In this document: positions 9,018 to 18,019 of the stretch, in pieces | Layout of the letters: each line of letters begins with the position of its first letter | How positions within the stretch are numbered: the first letter of the stretch is position 1 | NCBI GenBank assembly: GCA_031292575.1 | Contig: JARLGX010000023.1 | Coordinates: 20,339 to 84,338, forward strand | DNA length: 64,000 nt | Reading direction: 5' to 3' | Source: Paludibacter sp. | GTDB lineage: Bacteria > Bacteroidota > Bacteroidia > Bacteroidales > Paludibacteraceae | Program-made: the position numbers and the translations under genes | The notes under the pieces: model-generated | Databases searched by the model: none | Told to the model about the DNA's origin: nothing | Seen by the model: the letters and a program-made list of their open reading frames with translations, nothing else

Positions 9018-11285
9018 ATGGATAATACGAACCCAATTGTTTCAAAACTTAAGGCGATTAACGATAATCTTTTAGAAACCATACAAATACTCAACCAATA
9101 TCTTCAGGGTGGCATTTTGCCACCCTCTGAAGTTGAAAAGTTGAAGGAATTAAAACAGATGTTTGGTTATGAATCTTACAAGGAAATCATAGCTCCTATC
9201 GAAAATAACAAACAACTTGTAACTAACATTACAAATGCTGTTTTCGTTGATTTATGGGAATTTGCTATTGATTTTTTGGATTTATATAACCTTAAGCAAA
9301 ACGACAAGAAATTCAATGAATACAAAGTCAAAATTATTCAAATCGGAAATGAAATTGATTTTTATTTAGATGCTTTTGAATGTCTAAGATATAATCTTAA
9401 CAACTTACACATTTTCTATACAAGTCACGGTATACCATTTACAGGAAAATGGTCGATTGAAAAATACGGTATTAATTTAGATTACAATGATTTATTGCTT
9501 GAAGCATTAAACGAGTATGATTTAACCAAAAGAAAAGAGTTTATTTTGAAGAAGTTACATACAGCCGAACTTTTCAAACTTCAAGACACAATAGATAAAG
9601 AAGATTTCGATGAGTTTGACGACTTTATAGATAAATGCTATAAGGTCGTTGAATCAATAGATTTTCAAATAAAAAATACCACAACTACTGTAAGTCCAAA
9701 TAAAAAACCACGCACAATTCTCGACGAAAAAAGGGAAATGAATGAAGCTTTCAACAGTCCGGAAGCAATTGCAGCAATGGAAGAAGCAAGCCGAAATATG
9801 TATAGAAAATTGACTGATAAAGACATTGAACTTGTAACAAACGACTGTAACACTTTAAATGAAGTTTATATAAAAGGATTAGATATTTTTGAATCATATT
9901 TTTCAACCAACCAAATTAACTCCGAAGATATTAAATATCTTGAAACCCTCCCCTTTTCAGGCTTATTGTCCGACAATTATTTTGGTGCAATGGTTTTAAG
10001 TCATTTCGATGACCCAATAGTGATTGGAACTATTTTCGATATTTGTTTTGCTGATACAATTAATAGAATTCAAAATCTTGATTTTACATTCTGTACCACA
10101 GCCGAATTGAATAATGAACCACGTTTGAAAGAACTAATAAGGACCATACTTAAAAACAACAAAAATTCAGTATTAATCAAAGATAATCTTCTTAGCTTCG
10201 CCAAACAAATCAGAGAGCTTATTGACCTCGTTTATGCTTATACTGACAATCCAGAATATATCAAAAATGTAAATCTAAATGTGTTTAAGAGTGATTCTTT
10301 CTTTACTGAGCTTGAAACGAACTCCAATACTGTAGAATTACCCGAAAATTACATTAATAATGGTGGTATTATTACCACTGGCAACATTGACACCTCAGAA
10401 ATTATTAGATATTTCCGTTCGAAAAACGCAAACAAAGAACTTTATCTGGTTGATAAATTGGAAATTAATCTTGCTTGCTACGCTTCTATTTATCAGAAAA
10501 ATTGTGATGACTATTGGGAAACCTACCAGTTTGATCCAAACTTCTTCAATGAATTTATTCCGGGTGATTTGCTTTCCGAGTTTAACCTGGAATTACATGA
10601 CTATATAAAACCACTTAACAACCATGAGATAAACAGATATTTAACGGCTTCGATTCAGCAGTTTAAAACTCATACTCCTGAAAAAAGAAAAGAAATATTC
10701 TGTGAAATTTATCACGACACCTATTGGTACCCAAATTTCATGAAATACACTGGTAGTTCTGCCAGAGATAATTATGTTTTGCACGTTTGGAAACATTATT
10801 CCAATCATTTTAATTTATTTCAAGAAGCCACTCAAAGTGCATATGACATTTTCAAAGCCAGCTTAACAAATGGTTCTGCTAATAATATCAACAATAACCA
10901 TTTGAATGATAACACTAAAAAAGGTAACAAAGCTGAATTACTTAAATCAAATCTTTATGAAAATGGATTTTTTGAAATTACAAAAGTAAAATCACTTTCA
11001 CACGATGGTCAATCCAAACTCATAGATTTGTTAGTATTAAATGATACTCCATACATAGTAGCAATGTTTGAATTTTTAGGTTATTTCAAATACCTAACTA
11101 AAGAACTCGGTTATACTAATTCTAAAATCCATACAAAAGTTGGTTCATGGTTAGATACCAATGCTCAAACAATTAAATGTAATATGTTAGTGCTTAATGA
11201 TAAATCTGCTTTAAGAGAAACAAATCGTTACACTTCACATATACACGAAGAAAAAGTAAAAATCGATTACCATTCATTAAAATAG
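9018..11285 (+). CDS. Large element-encoded protein, function unknown
   Basis: 755 aa, not recognised. It begins 27 bases after int and is probably co-transcribed. Mostly helical-looking and acidic, without signal peptide, membrane segment, P-loop or HTH that I can see. The region 220-270 is charged and lower in complexity (EKREMNEAFNSPEAIAAMEEASRN), suggesting a linker between an N-terminal part (1-215) and a larger C-terminal part. An Asn-rich stretch (NGSANNINNNHLNDNT, about 620-635) precedes a last segment of about 120 aa (NLYENGFFEITKVKSLS...). Position between int and the HTH/primase genes suggests a core element function, such as regulation, excision or interference, but this is only context. 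Confidence 0.8.
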   Translation: MDNTNPIVSKLKAINDNLLETIQILNQYLQGGILPPSEVEKLKELKQMFGYESYKEIIAPIENNKQLVTNITNAVFVDLWEFAIDFLDLYNLKQNDKKFNEYKVKIIQIGNEIDFYLDAFECLRYNLNNLHIFYTSHGIPFTGKWSIEKYGINLDYNDLLLEALNEYDLTKRKEFILKKLHTAELFKLQDTIDKEDFDEFDDFIDKCYKVVESIDFQIKNTTTTVSPNKKPRTILDEKREMNEAFNSPEAIAAMEEASRNMYRKLTDKDIELVTNDCNTLNEVYIKGLDIFESYFSTNQINSEDIKYLETLPFSGLLSDNYFGAMVLSHFDDPIVIGTIFDICFADTINRIQNLDFTFCTTAELNNEPRLKELIRTILKNNKNSVLIKDNLLSFAKQIRELIDLVYAYTDNPEYIKNVNLNVFKSDSFFTELETNSNTVELPENYINNGGIITTGNIDTSEIIRYFRSKNANKELYLVDKLEINLACYASIYQKNCDDYWETYQFDPNFFNEFIPGDLLSEFNLELHDYIKPLNNHEINRYLTASIQQFKTHTPEKRKEIFCEIYHDTYWYPNFMKYTGSSARDNYVLHVWKHYSNHFNLFQEATQSAYDIFKASLTNGSANNINNNHLNDNTKKGNKAELLKSNLYENGFFEITKVKSLSHDGQSKLIDLLVLNDTPYIVAMFEFLGYFKYLTKELGYTNSKIHTKVGSWLDTNAQTIKCNMLVLNDKSALRETNRYTSHIHEEKVKIDYHSLK

Positions 11286-11357
11286 GTAGTACTACCACCT
11301 TTTTGCACCTTTTTGCACCTATTTCATTTGCAGAATAATTTTTAAAACTATTCTCAA

Positions 11358-11696
11358 ATGGAAAAAGTATCTTTCGAAACACTCCCCCAAGCGGTGAGTT
11401 TATTAATTGAAAAAGTAGAATCACTTGAACTGTTGCTTAAATCGCAACAACACACCAATGGAGCTTCTGACAGACCAATGTCAATCAGTGAAGCTGCTAA
11501 ATTCGTCAATCTTACTGTGCCTACACTCTACGGATTTGTAAGCAAACGTACAATCCCATTTTCAAAAGTGGGTAAACGGCTTTATTTTAATGAAATAGAG
11601 TTGACCTCTTGGATTCAATCCGGTCGCAAGCAAACATGTACCGAAATTTCCGACAATCCAGCTACATTATTTATTCCCCAAAAATCAAAACGATAA
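11358..11696 (+). CDS. Excisionase-like helix-turn-helix protein
   Basis: 112 aa with a MerR-like winged HTH (HTH_17 type) at about 37-88: MSISEAAKFVNLTVPTLYGF, then VGKRLYFNEIELTSWI. Such proteins in Bacteroidota elements act as excision factors or as regulators of the replication/mobilisation operon. The N-terminal 35 residues form a likely coiled-coil (LPQAVSLLIEKVESLELLLK). Its stop overlaps the next start by one base (TAATG), so translation is coupled. Role as Xis is inferred from context. Confidence 0.82.
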   Translation: MEKVSFETLPQAVSLLIEKVESLELLLKSQQHTNGASDRPMSISEAAKFVNLTVPTLYGFVSKRTIPFSKVGKRLYFNEIELTSWIQSGRKQTCTEISDNPATLFIPQKSKR

Positions 11697-12061
11697 TGGA
11701 CTACAAGAAGTATTTAGAAGATTTCGTTGCAGACATTTACAAAAAGTTCGACGAAGAGGAAGTAAGACGTGAAGAAATAGTAGTTCTAAAAGACAACTAC
11801 GGAAAAGCATTCAAACAACTTGATGAACTTACACAGGCCATTAAGGAAAGCAACTTGAAAATCGATGATCCATTTGTCCCAAACGACAAATTTATGAAGC
11901 TAATGGATATTAGCACCCGTACTTCACAAGTCTGGCGCGATGAAGGAAAAATAGGTTATAGTCAAATTGCTGGGAAAATATATTTTCGCAAAAGCGATAT
12001 CGAGAAGCTATTAAACGACAACTATCATAAAGCTAAAGTAAAAGGAGGAAATAAGAAATGA
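11696..12061 (+). CDS. Second helix-turn-helix protein
   Basis: 121 aa from ATG at 11696; the longer open frame to 11609 lies inside the previous gene and is not needed. C-terminal HTH_17-like domain about 65-108: DKFMKLMDISTRTSQVWRDE then IAGKIYFRKSDIEKLL. N-terminal half is charged and helical. It overlaps the primase start by four bases (ATGA at 12058). Together with the preceding HTH protein it probably forms a regulator or initiator pair for the replication gene that follows; which of the two is Xis cannot be decided from sequence. Confidence 0.8.
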   Translation: MDYKKYLEDFVADIYKKFDEEEVRREEIVVLKDNYGKAFKQLDELTQAIKESNLKIDDPFVPNDKFMKLMDISTRTSQVWRDEGKIGYSQIAGKIYFRKSDIEKLLNDNYHKAKVKGGNKK

Positions 12062-14409
12062 TAGACCAAAAACAAACCCCTTCAGACTCGCCAAAGTCCT
12101 CAGGGGTAAATATAATAACGCAAGACAAAGATACCAATTTTATTGACTTTGGAAATTCAGATTTTCAGTCAAAAAGACCGCAATCAGAAGTAATTGAGAA
12201 CAAATCTGTTGAACAAATTGCAGCTCCAGTTTTCAAACCTTCAAAGAGTAATTATAAATTCTCATTCTATCAGGGTGGTATTAAAGTGGTATCACCTTCA
12301 GTAAACGACTTTACCTTAAAGGGGCTTAATGCTGCTGTACGGTCGTCGTATTACATTGACAAGGTCAAAGCACTACGAACAGGAGATAAAACAATTAAAT
12401 CAACTCTCGACTATGTTACAGCTGCCGGAACATTCACAACACGAAGCAACGCAAATCTAATTGAAAGAAGCGGAGTGTTTTCAATCGACTTCGACCATGT
12501 AAACGATTTGAGAGTTTTAAAAGCGGATTTAATTGCAAAGCTGACTCCTGCTCTATTTTTTGAAAGTCCCGGCGGACATGGCTTGAAAGTTTTCTACTAT
12601 ATCGATGTTAATTCAGGTTCTCATGCCGATTATTTCAAAGCATTCCAGAACTATTTCCGTTCAGAAATGAATTTGGAAATTGATAAATCATGTAGTGATG
12701 TTTCCAGGGCTTGTTATCTTTCTTGGGATTGTAATTCTTACTGGAATGAAAATTCTCCGATCCTCGGAAAAGATTTTATTGATAAATATCTGCCAGAAGA
12801 AATCACAGAAATTCAAACACCACCACCAACTAAGCCAACTATTGTGCAAAATACTGAAAACCAACTTTCAGATTTTGAGCAATGCGAGATTATCAAAAAG
12901 AATATCGATAAAGCGGAAACCTTTGTAAGTGGAAATCGAAACCATTATTGCGGTCTATTATGTGCCGGTCTTAATCGTATTGGTATTGACAGTAACACTG
13001 CTTACAATTATTTGGTGCAGTTTGAGCAACAAGATTTCACAGCTTCCGAAATTCAAAAAATTGTTGAATATACTTACAAGCACACAAATCTTCACGGCTG
13101 CAACCCAATTACAAATTTAAAGCAGGGAAACAGTTTGAATGTTCCCTCAAAGAAAAGTAGTCATTTCAATGGAGAATCAAACGAATTTCCTGTTGATGTT
13201 TTTCCTTCACCATTTAGGGAATTAATTGAAGAAACAAGGGCTTCGCTCAATTACCCTGTTGATTACACCGGCTCAGCCATTTTGTGTGCAGTTTCCACTG
13301 CTATTGGCAAAACTGCCGTGTTGCAAGTCAAGAAAGGATGGAAAGAATATGCCCCACTTTATTTGGGAATTGTTGGCAATGCCGGAGCTGCAAAATCACA
13401 CCCACTCGATATGTGTTTTCAGCAATTGGAAAGAATTGATAAAGAAAATCTTAGAGCATATGAATTACTTTTAAACGAATATGCCAGATATAATGATTTG
13501 TCAAAAAAAGAAAAAGCATTAGAACAGGAAGTTCTAAAACCAACATTGATAAAATCCATACTTGGTAACTTTTCAGCGGAAATTCTTTGCCAGCGGCTTG
13601 CCGACAATAAACGTGGAAATTGTGTAAAAAGCGAAGAACTCGAAACATGGTTGCAAGGAATGAATAATTACAGCAAAGGCGATCAGGCTTCAACCTATCT
13701 CAGTTTTTGGAGTTGTAAAGGTACTTCTGTGGACCGTGTGAGTAAACCTATTCCATTGTTTGTTGATAGCCCCTACCTCAATATTATTGGAAGTATTCAA
13801 CCTCGAAGAATCAAAAGTTTATTTCCGTCCGATAAATGCGACAGCGGATTTCTCCCTCGTTTTCTTTGGGCTTTTCCGCTTAATGCAGATAAAGAAAAAA
13901 TTTCTGATAAGGAAATGAATATGGAGCGTTTAGATGCTTATAACAATTGGATAACTAACTACATACGAGTATATCCTGCAACTATTGACAATTGGGGAAA
14001 TCCTTCGCCTAAAGTTTACACATGGTCACCGGATGCTAAAGAATGTTGGGTTAATTTTCAGCACACAAATACCGAAAAATGTAAAGCTGCCGGAGAATCA
14101 TTATGGAGTGAAGTGCTGAATAAATTCGATATTCATTTTGTACGGCTTTCGCTATTACTTCAAATTATGAATAACCCACTTTCCGACACCATTAGTTTAA
14201 AAGCATGTGAAGGAGCAGCCAAACTTTGCAAATACTTTGAGACCTGTTCAATGATGATACTGGACAGATTACAAGTTGAAAGTAACACTCTATCTAATGC
14301 AACAGTGGCAAAATACTTAGTCGAGAATTGTAATATATCTCAAAATAAAGCAGCCGAAATGTTGGGAGTTAGTCAACCGTATGTAAACAAAGTAATAAAC
14401 AAGAAGTAG
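12058..14409 (+). CDS. Primase-helicase of the VirE_N/DUF3987 type
   Basis: Probable replication protein of the element. 783 aa. N-terminal VirE_N (BT4734-like) domain, about 60-235, has a primase-type acidic pair Asp144-x-Asp146 (SIDFDH) and the glycine loop SPGGHGLK at 170-177. A helical linker (PriCT-like, 270-350) follows. The DUF3987 domain starts near 385 (PSPFRELIEETRASL) with a P-loop-like GNAGAAKSH near 440-448. The C-terminal 30 residues form an HTH (NKAAEMLGVSQPYVNKVINKK-like, last residues). Translationally coupled to the HTH gene upstream. A repeat region that could be the origin follows at once. Primase activity is inferred from fold similarity. Confidence 0.88.
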   Translation: MIDQKQTPSDSPKSSGVNIITQDKDTNFIDFGNSDFQSKRPQSEVIENKSVEQIAAPVFKPSKSNYKFSFYQGGIKVVSPSVNDFTLKGLNAAVRSSYYIDKVKALRTGDKTIKSTLDYVTAAGTFTTRSNANLIERSGVFSIDFDHVNDLRVLKADLIAKLTPALFFESPGGHGLKVFYYIDVNSGSHADYFKAFQNYFRSEMNLEIDKSCSDVSRACYLSWDCNSYWNENSPILGKDFIDKYLPEEITEIQTPPPTKPTIVQNTENQLSDFEQCEIIKKNIDKAETFVSGNRNHYCGLLCAGLNRIGIDSNTAYNYLVQFEQQDFTASEIQKIVEYTYKHTNLHGCNPITNLKQGNSLNVPSKKSSHFNGESNEFPVDVFPSPFRELIEETRASLNYPVDYTGSAILCAVSTAIGKTAVLQVKKGWKEYAPLYLGIVGNAGAAKSHPLDMCFQQLERIDKENLRAYELLLNEYARYNDLSKKEKALEQEVLKPTLIKSILGNFSAEILCQRLADNKRGNCVKSEELETWLQGMNNYSKGDQASTYLSFWSCKGTSVDRVSKPIPLFVDSPYLNIIGSIQPRRIKSLFPSDKCDSGFLPRFLWAFPLNADKEKISDKEMNMERLDAYNNWITNYIRVYPATIDNWGNPSPKVYTWSPDAKECWVNFQHTNTEKCKAAGESLWSEVLNKFDIHFVRLSLLLQIMNNPLSDTISLKACEGAAKLCKYFETCSMMILDRLQVESNTLSNATVAKYLVENCNISQNKAAEMLGVSQPYVNKVINKK

Positions 14410-14416
14410 AAACATG

Positions 14417-14583
14417 GTTATAGGTTATAACTCTCGAAAGCCCAATTAATAAAGGGTTTCAGCAAATCAGAGTTATAACCTCATTACTTCAACAACAAAC
14501 AATACAAAACACGTTAGTTATAGGTTGAAAATACGGAAATGCCTATTAATAAAGGGTTTTACACACATATAACCTATAACTAC
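14417..14583. repeat. Two tandem 100-bp units with inverted repeats, candidate replication or transfer origin
   Basis: GTTATAGGTT begins at 14417 and again at 14517; ATTAATAAAGGGTTT begins at 14445 and again at 14545, so the period is exactly 100 bp with a 28-base internal offset each time. Each unit is closed by an inverted repeat: AGGTTATAACTCT (14422-14434) with its complement at 14469-14481, and AGTTATAGGTT (14516-14526) with its complement at 14571-14581. It lies directly after the primase gene. Iteron-like origin is an inference. Confidence 0.8.
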
Positions 14584-14612
14584 ATATCAAGAACAAAATA
14601 AAAAATACAATC

Positions 14613-14933
14613 ATGACATACAACGAAAAAAAAGCAGCAAAAATGCTACAACTCGAAAAAGACAATAAATATCTTTTAAAACAGATATTCAAACTCGCTG
14701 CAAACAAATCTGAGATTCTAAAACGTATAAAGGAACACCCTCGTAAAGAACAGCTGAAACCCGACAGGAGACCTATTCACATAAAACGGTTGGTAAAAGT
14801 GTTGGGTGTTAATCAACGAACTATTCTTTTACTTGACAGTAGAGAGTTTTTTCACAGGTATTTCCCTTGGGAGTTGCAAGCGTTCAACCTTGTCGAAGTC
14901 GAAAAGTTTATCAAATCATTACCTATATTGTAA
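14613..14933 (+). CDS. Small basic protein, function unknown
   Basis: 106 aa, strongly basic, not recognised. The first 45 residues look like a coiled coil (KMLQLEKDNKYLLKQIFKLAANKSEIL). The second half has KRLVKVLGVNQRTILLLDSREFF, which could be a short HTH-like element. It sits 30 bases after the repeat region and downstream of the primase gene, so a role in replication initiation or a nucleoprotein complex is possible (inference from position only). The 210 bases after it hold only AT-rich sequence with long T runs. Confidence 0.65.
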   Translation: MTYNEKKAAKMLQLEKDNKYLLKQIFKLAANKSEILKRIKEHPRKEQLKPDRRPIHIKRLVKVLGVNQRTILLLDSREFFHRYFPWELQAFNLVEVEKFIKSLPIL

Positions 14934-15143
14934 CGTTTTTTTCATTTCTACAAAGTAATTTCTCTCCCGTGTTGGAATTGATGTTTAATAAAATGAAAGC
15001 ATTATTAGTCTTGATAGAAGCGTTGGTTTTACAAGAACTGTGAGCTAATCATTTTTATTTTTTTTTATTTTATTGTAAAGTTAAAGTAAATGAGTATTTT
15101 TGTTGAAATAAAAATTCAAGTATTATTAAATTGAAATACCTTT

Positions 15144-15650
15144 ATGCTTAGTAAATTATATATAAGCAAAGTTTTACCATTTAAAAGAAAGTTTATTTCT
15201 TTTGAAATATATAGATATATTTTAGCAGATTTAGAACAAATTATAGCCGAATCATTTCAAAAAAAAAATAAATATGAAGCTTTAGATGTTATTGACTTCA
15301 AATATGTAAAAGCTGAACAAATCAAATTTCAAATTATAAAAATTTTTTTTAATAAGTTTTATTTCGGAAATGAGATCGAATTATTATATGAAAATGCTAT
15401 TAGATTTTTAATTATAGACAAAGTCAAATATCAATTAATTTATTTTGATGTAGGTTCTTTACCTGAAATTGATTTGAATTATAATAAAATTATTATTTTC
15501 ATGTTTCAATTAGACTTTCTTAAAGTATTTTATTGTGGTAAGTTAGTCATTGAAAAAGATTTAACAAATGATTTTAAACAAGTATTTTATGAAAAATATT
15601 GCCTTGAAGATAGCCAGTATTTTATAGATTTTAATTCGCTTTCAGTATGA
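15144..15650 (+). CDS. Protein of unknown function preceding the DNA methyltransferase
   Basis: 168 aa, very AT-rich codons and rich in aromatic and Ile/Lys residues (KIIIFMFQLDFLKVFYCGKL). Not recognised; no HTH of the kind seen in restriction controller proteins. Its stop overlaps the methyltransferase start by four bases (ATGA), so it is the first gene of the R-M operon. A TATTTTTG box at 15095-15102 may be its promoter. The base composition resembles the two R-M genes and is more AT-rich than the rest of the element, suggesting they moved in as a unit. A role in the R-M system is inferred from coupling only. Confidence 0.65.
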   Translation: MLSKLYISKVLPFKRKFISFEIYRYILADLEQIIAESFQKKNKYEALDVIDFKYVKAEQIKFQIIKIFFNKFYFGNEIELLYENAIRFLIIDKVKYQLIYFDVGSLPEIDLNYNKIIIFMFQLDFLKVFYCGKLVIEKDLTNDFKQVFYEKYCLEDSQYFIDFNSLSV

Positions 15651-16645
15651 TTGTAATAGATGATATTTTTAAAGACTCATTAAAAGATTTTACTTTTATT
15701 GATTTATTTGCAGGTATAGGAGGTTTTCATTTAGCATTAAATTCATTTGGTGCAAAATGTGTTTTTGCTTCTGAGTGGGATAAACATTCAGCTGAAACAT
15801 ACGAAATCAATTTCAATATGAAGCCACATGGAGACATTACTTTAATTGATGAAAAGGAAATACCACAACATGATATTTTATGTGGTGGCTTCCCTTGTCA
15901 AGCCTTCTCTATATCTGGTAAACAAAAAGGCTTTGAAGATACAAGAGGAACATTATTTTTTGATATTGCAAGAATAATAAATCATCATAATCCTAAATTT
16001 CTATTTTTAGAAAATGTAAAGAACCTTTCCAAACATGACAATGGTAAAACTCTTAATACAATTATTGAAACTTTAAATGAATTAAATTATCAAGTAGAAT
16101 ATAAAGTGTTAAATGCTAGTCATTATGGTCTTCCTCAAAATAGAGAAAGAATTTATATTATTGGAATTAGAAAAGATTTAAATTTTTTGAAATTTAAATT
16201 TCCAAAACCAAAAAATTTTCAAGTTAGTTTATTAGATATTCTCGAAGAGAATCCTATTAATACTAAAATCGTTATTAGAGATGATATAAAATTCTATAAG
16301 AAAATTGATGAATTTGATTTGTTTGGTAATAAAAATACTTTTAATAAACCATTACAAATAGGCAAAGTAAATAAAGGTGGTCAAGGTGAAAGAATTTACC
16401 ATACACATGGTCACTCAATTACATTATCAGCTTATGGTGGTGGTGTTGGTGCAAAAACTGGATTATATTATGTTGATGGTAAAGTAAGGAAATTGTCTCC
16501 TAGAGAATGTGCAAGAGTGCAAGGTTTTCCTGAAAGCTTTGTAATTAACAAATCTGCATCGCAGTGTTATAAACAATTTGGTAATAGTGTTTCAATAAAT
16601 GTTTTGCAATATATAACAGAAGAAATTTTTAAAACAATAATTTAA
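15647..16645 (+). CDS. DNA (cytosine-5) methyltransferase, predicted GCGC-specific
   Basis: Type II modification enzyme, 332 aa, close to M.HhaI length. Motifs in order: I, FIDLFAGIGGFHLAL (17-31, SAM binding); IV, GGFPCQAFS with nucleophile Cys84; VI, LENVKNL with Glu122; VIII, QNRERIYIIGIR (about 164-175); X, KQFGNSVSINVL near the end. The target-recognition region lies at about 190-280. Specificity is inferred from the partner endonuclease, which looks like HinP1I (GCGC). Translationally coupled to the 168-aa gene; the endonuclease starts one base after its stop. Confidence 0.93.
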   Translation: MIVIDDIFKDSLKDFTFIDLFAGIGGFHLALNSFGAKCVFASEWDKHSAETYEINFNMKPHGDITLIDEKEIPQHDILCGGFPCQAFSISGKQKGFEDTRGTLFFDIARIINHHNPKFLFLENVKNLSKHDNGKTLNTIIETLNELNYQVEYKVLNASHYGLPQNRERIYIIGIRKDLNFLKFKFPKPKNFQVSLLDILEENPINTKIVIRDDIKFYKKIDEFDLFGNKNTFNKPLQIGKVNKGGQGERIYHTHGHSITLSAYGGGVGAKTGLYYVDGKVRKLSPRECARVQGFPESFVINKSASQCYKQFGNSVSINVLQYITEEIFKTII

Positions 16646-16646
16646 T

Positions 16647-17393
16647 ATGACAAATGAACAACTCTTGGGATCACAAACAGCAAGAAATGGCTTCCTAAAT
16701 GAAGATGACATCGTTGAAAAATTCAATAATTGGAAAACAGATGAAGTTGCACAGAAATGGTTAATTATAATGCAATATGATTTAGAAGATATTGAATATG
16801 TTAGGGCAGTTAAACTGCATGGTTATAAAACAGATGTTCAAGCACAAGTTACAATCAAATTAAAAAATGCTATTGATGTTCAAAATTTACAAGTCAAATT
16901 AGTTAGTAATCTTAGAGGTTTCAATCAAATTGATAAAAGATGGGTTGAAAAATATGTTATTATGTGGGAAATACCGGATGAAATTACTTCAATTTTAAAA
17001 AGATATACCGGACAAACAAAACCAAGCATAAATAATTCAAAAGATAAAAGAAGAATGTTTGCAAATGAATTTTCAAATATTGAACAAGAAAATATACTTC
17101 AATGGATTAATGCAAATAAATCTTTAATAGTATCAGATATATTAAAAGGTAGAGGACAATTTTCAGCTGAATGGATGTTAGTTGCTCAAAAAATTCAAAA
17201 AAATTCTCGTTGGATATTGAAACCAATGAATTTTTGTCTTAATCATTTTGGTAATGGTAACGTAGTTATAACTGAAAGAGGTACTTTTAAAATTGGTAGA
17301 ATTACTATGCAACGTAAAGGGGGTGACGGCGGTAGAGATACTGCTAACATGTTGCAATTTAAAATAAATCCAGCTGAACTTTTTGATTTTTAA
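16647..17393 (+). CDS. Type II restriction endonuclease, HinP1I-like (predicted G^CGC)
   Basis: 248 aa, about the same length as R.HinP1I (247 aa). Seen: TD at Thr62-Asp63 followed by 18 residues and Gln82-Val-Lys84 (QVKLVSNLRGFNQIDKRW), which reproduces the HinP1I active-site pattern SD-X18-QxK within one residue of its numbering. Long stretches (SKDKRRMF, ILKGRGQFSAEWMLVAQKI, ITMQRKGGD, ANMLQFKI) also agree with what I recall of HinP1I. It cleaves unmodified sites of incoming DNA; the upstream cytosine methyltransferase protects the host. Recognition of GCGC is inferred. AT-rich codon use, signs of transfer. Confidence 0.87.
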   Translation: MTNEQLLGSQTARNGFLNEDDIVEKFNNWKTDEVAQKWLIIMQYDLEDIEYVRAVKLHGYKTDVQAQVTIKLKNAIDVQNLQVKLVSNLRGFNQIDKRWVEKYVIMWEIPDEITSILKRYTGQTKPSINNSKDKRRMFANEFSNIEQENILQWINANKSLIVSDILKGRGQFSAEWMLVAQKIQKNSRWILKPMNFCLNHFGNGNVVITERGTFKIGRITMQRKGGDGGRDTANMLQFKINPAELFDF

Positions 17394-17394
17394 T

Positions 17395-17426
17395 TTTGGA
17401 GAATTCAAATTTTATTTGTATATTTG
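17395..17426 (+). promoter_or_regulatory. Promoter of the 93-aa gene
   Basis: TTTG at 17395-17398, 20-base spacer, TATATTTG at 17419-17426, matching the Bacteroidota consensus. It starts two bases after the endonuclease stop and lies 24 bases before the next ATG. Confidence 0.75.
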
Positions 17427-17449
17427 CCTATCATTCAAACATATAAATC

Positions 17450-17731
17450 ATGAAAGCAGCAGATAGTTATGTAACACGAAATCTCTTTAATGAAGAGGTT
17501 TTCGATTTAATTCTGGAATACCTAGACAACAATGTAACATTTACAGAAGAAGGTGTTGCTGTAAATCCTAAAACAAAAGAAATAAAACTTATTTCCCCAA
17601 AAGAATTAGGTTCAAATTGGGAATTTTATCCGATTGCTCAATTTATTCGTAAGAATGAAGCGGGCACAGCTTTAGAACCCGATGTCGATGCTACTTTAGA
17701 TTTAGCCGACAAATACTTTTTTCTAAGATGA
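17450..17731 (+). CDS. Small acidic protein, function unknown
   Basis: 93 aa, acidic, not recognised. Seen: SYVTRNLFNEEVFDLILEYLDNN followed by a short beta-rich stretch and DATLDLADKYFFLR. It has its own well-formed promoter and an ATG 24 bases after the -7 box. It forms a pair with the 88-aa gene 12 bases downstream. Two small adjacent proteins with their own promoter might be a regulatory or toxin-antitoxin-like pair, but no family motif supports this. Confidence 0.65.
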   Translation: MKAADSYVTRNLFNEEVFDLILEYLDNNVTFTEEGVAVNPKTKEIKLISPKELGSNWEFYPIAQFIRKNEAGTALEPDVDATLDLADKYFFLR

Positions 17732-17743
17732 TAATAAAATAAT

Positions 17744-18010
17744 ATGACTATGTTACTAAATATGCTGGGTAAACCTGTAACTACAGTACATAAAATCTGT
17801 ATTTCTAATTACATAAAAGACAAATTTATTACAACAATGCCTTCTTTGCAGTGGACAGATAATTTTAACTTAGCATGTTGTTTTGATAATGAACTAGAAG
17901 TTCATGAATTTGCCGATAGAAATGCTGTACAAAATATTATAGGTGATGAATTAGAATTATACATTTGGTCTGATACAAGAAAATCAATTTATGAAACTGT
18001 AGAATTATAA
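17744..18010 (+). CDS. Small protein, function unknown
   Basis: 88 aa, not recognised. No signal peptide. Contains ASP-rich patches (DNELEVHEFADRNAVQNIIGDELELYIW) that resemble neither HTH nor RHH. The gene follows the 93-aa gene by 12 bases and precedes the exported nuclease by 9 bases, so the three are probably one transcript. Possible partner of the 93-aa protein. Confidence 0.6.
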   Translation: MTMLLNMLGKPVTTVHKICISNYIKDKFITTMPSLQWTDNFNLACCFDNELEVHEFADRNAVQNIIGDELELYIWSDTRKSIYETVEL

Positions 18011-18019
18011 GATTATTTA

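Noticed and set aside
14983..15045. 20-codon ORF starting near 14983
   Set aside because: No ribosome-binding context and too short to separate from chance in this AT-rich gap.
15647..17393. Phase-variable R-M by simple repeats
   Set aside because: No homopolymer or short tandem repeat of the needed kind in either coding sequence; likewise none in the type III mod gene.
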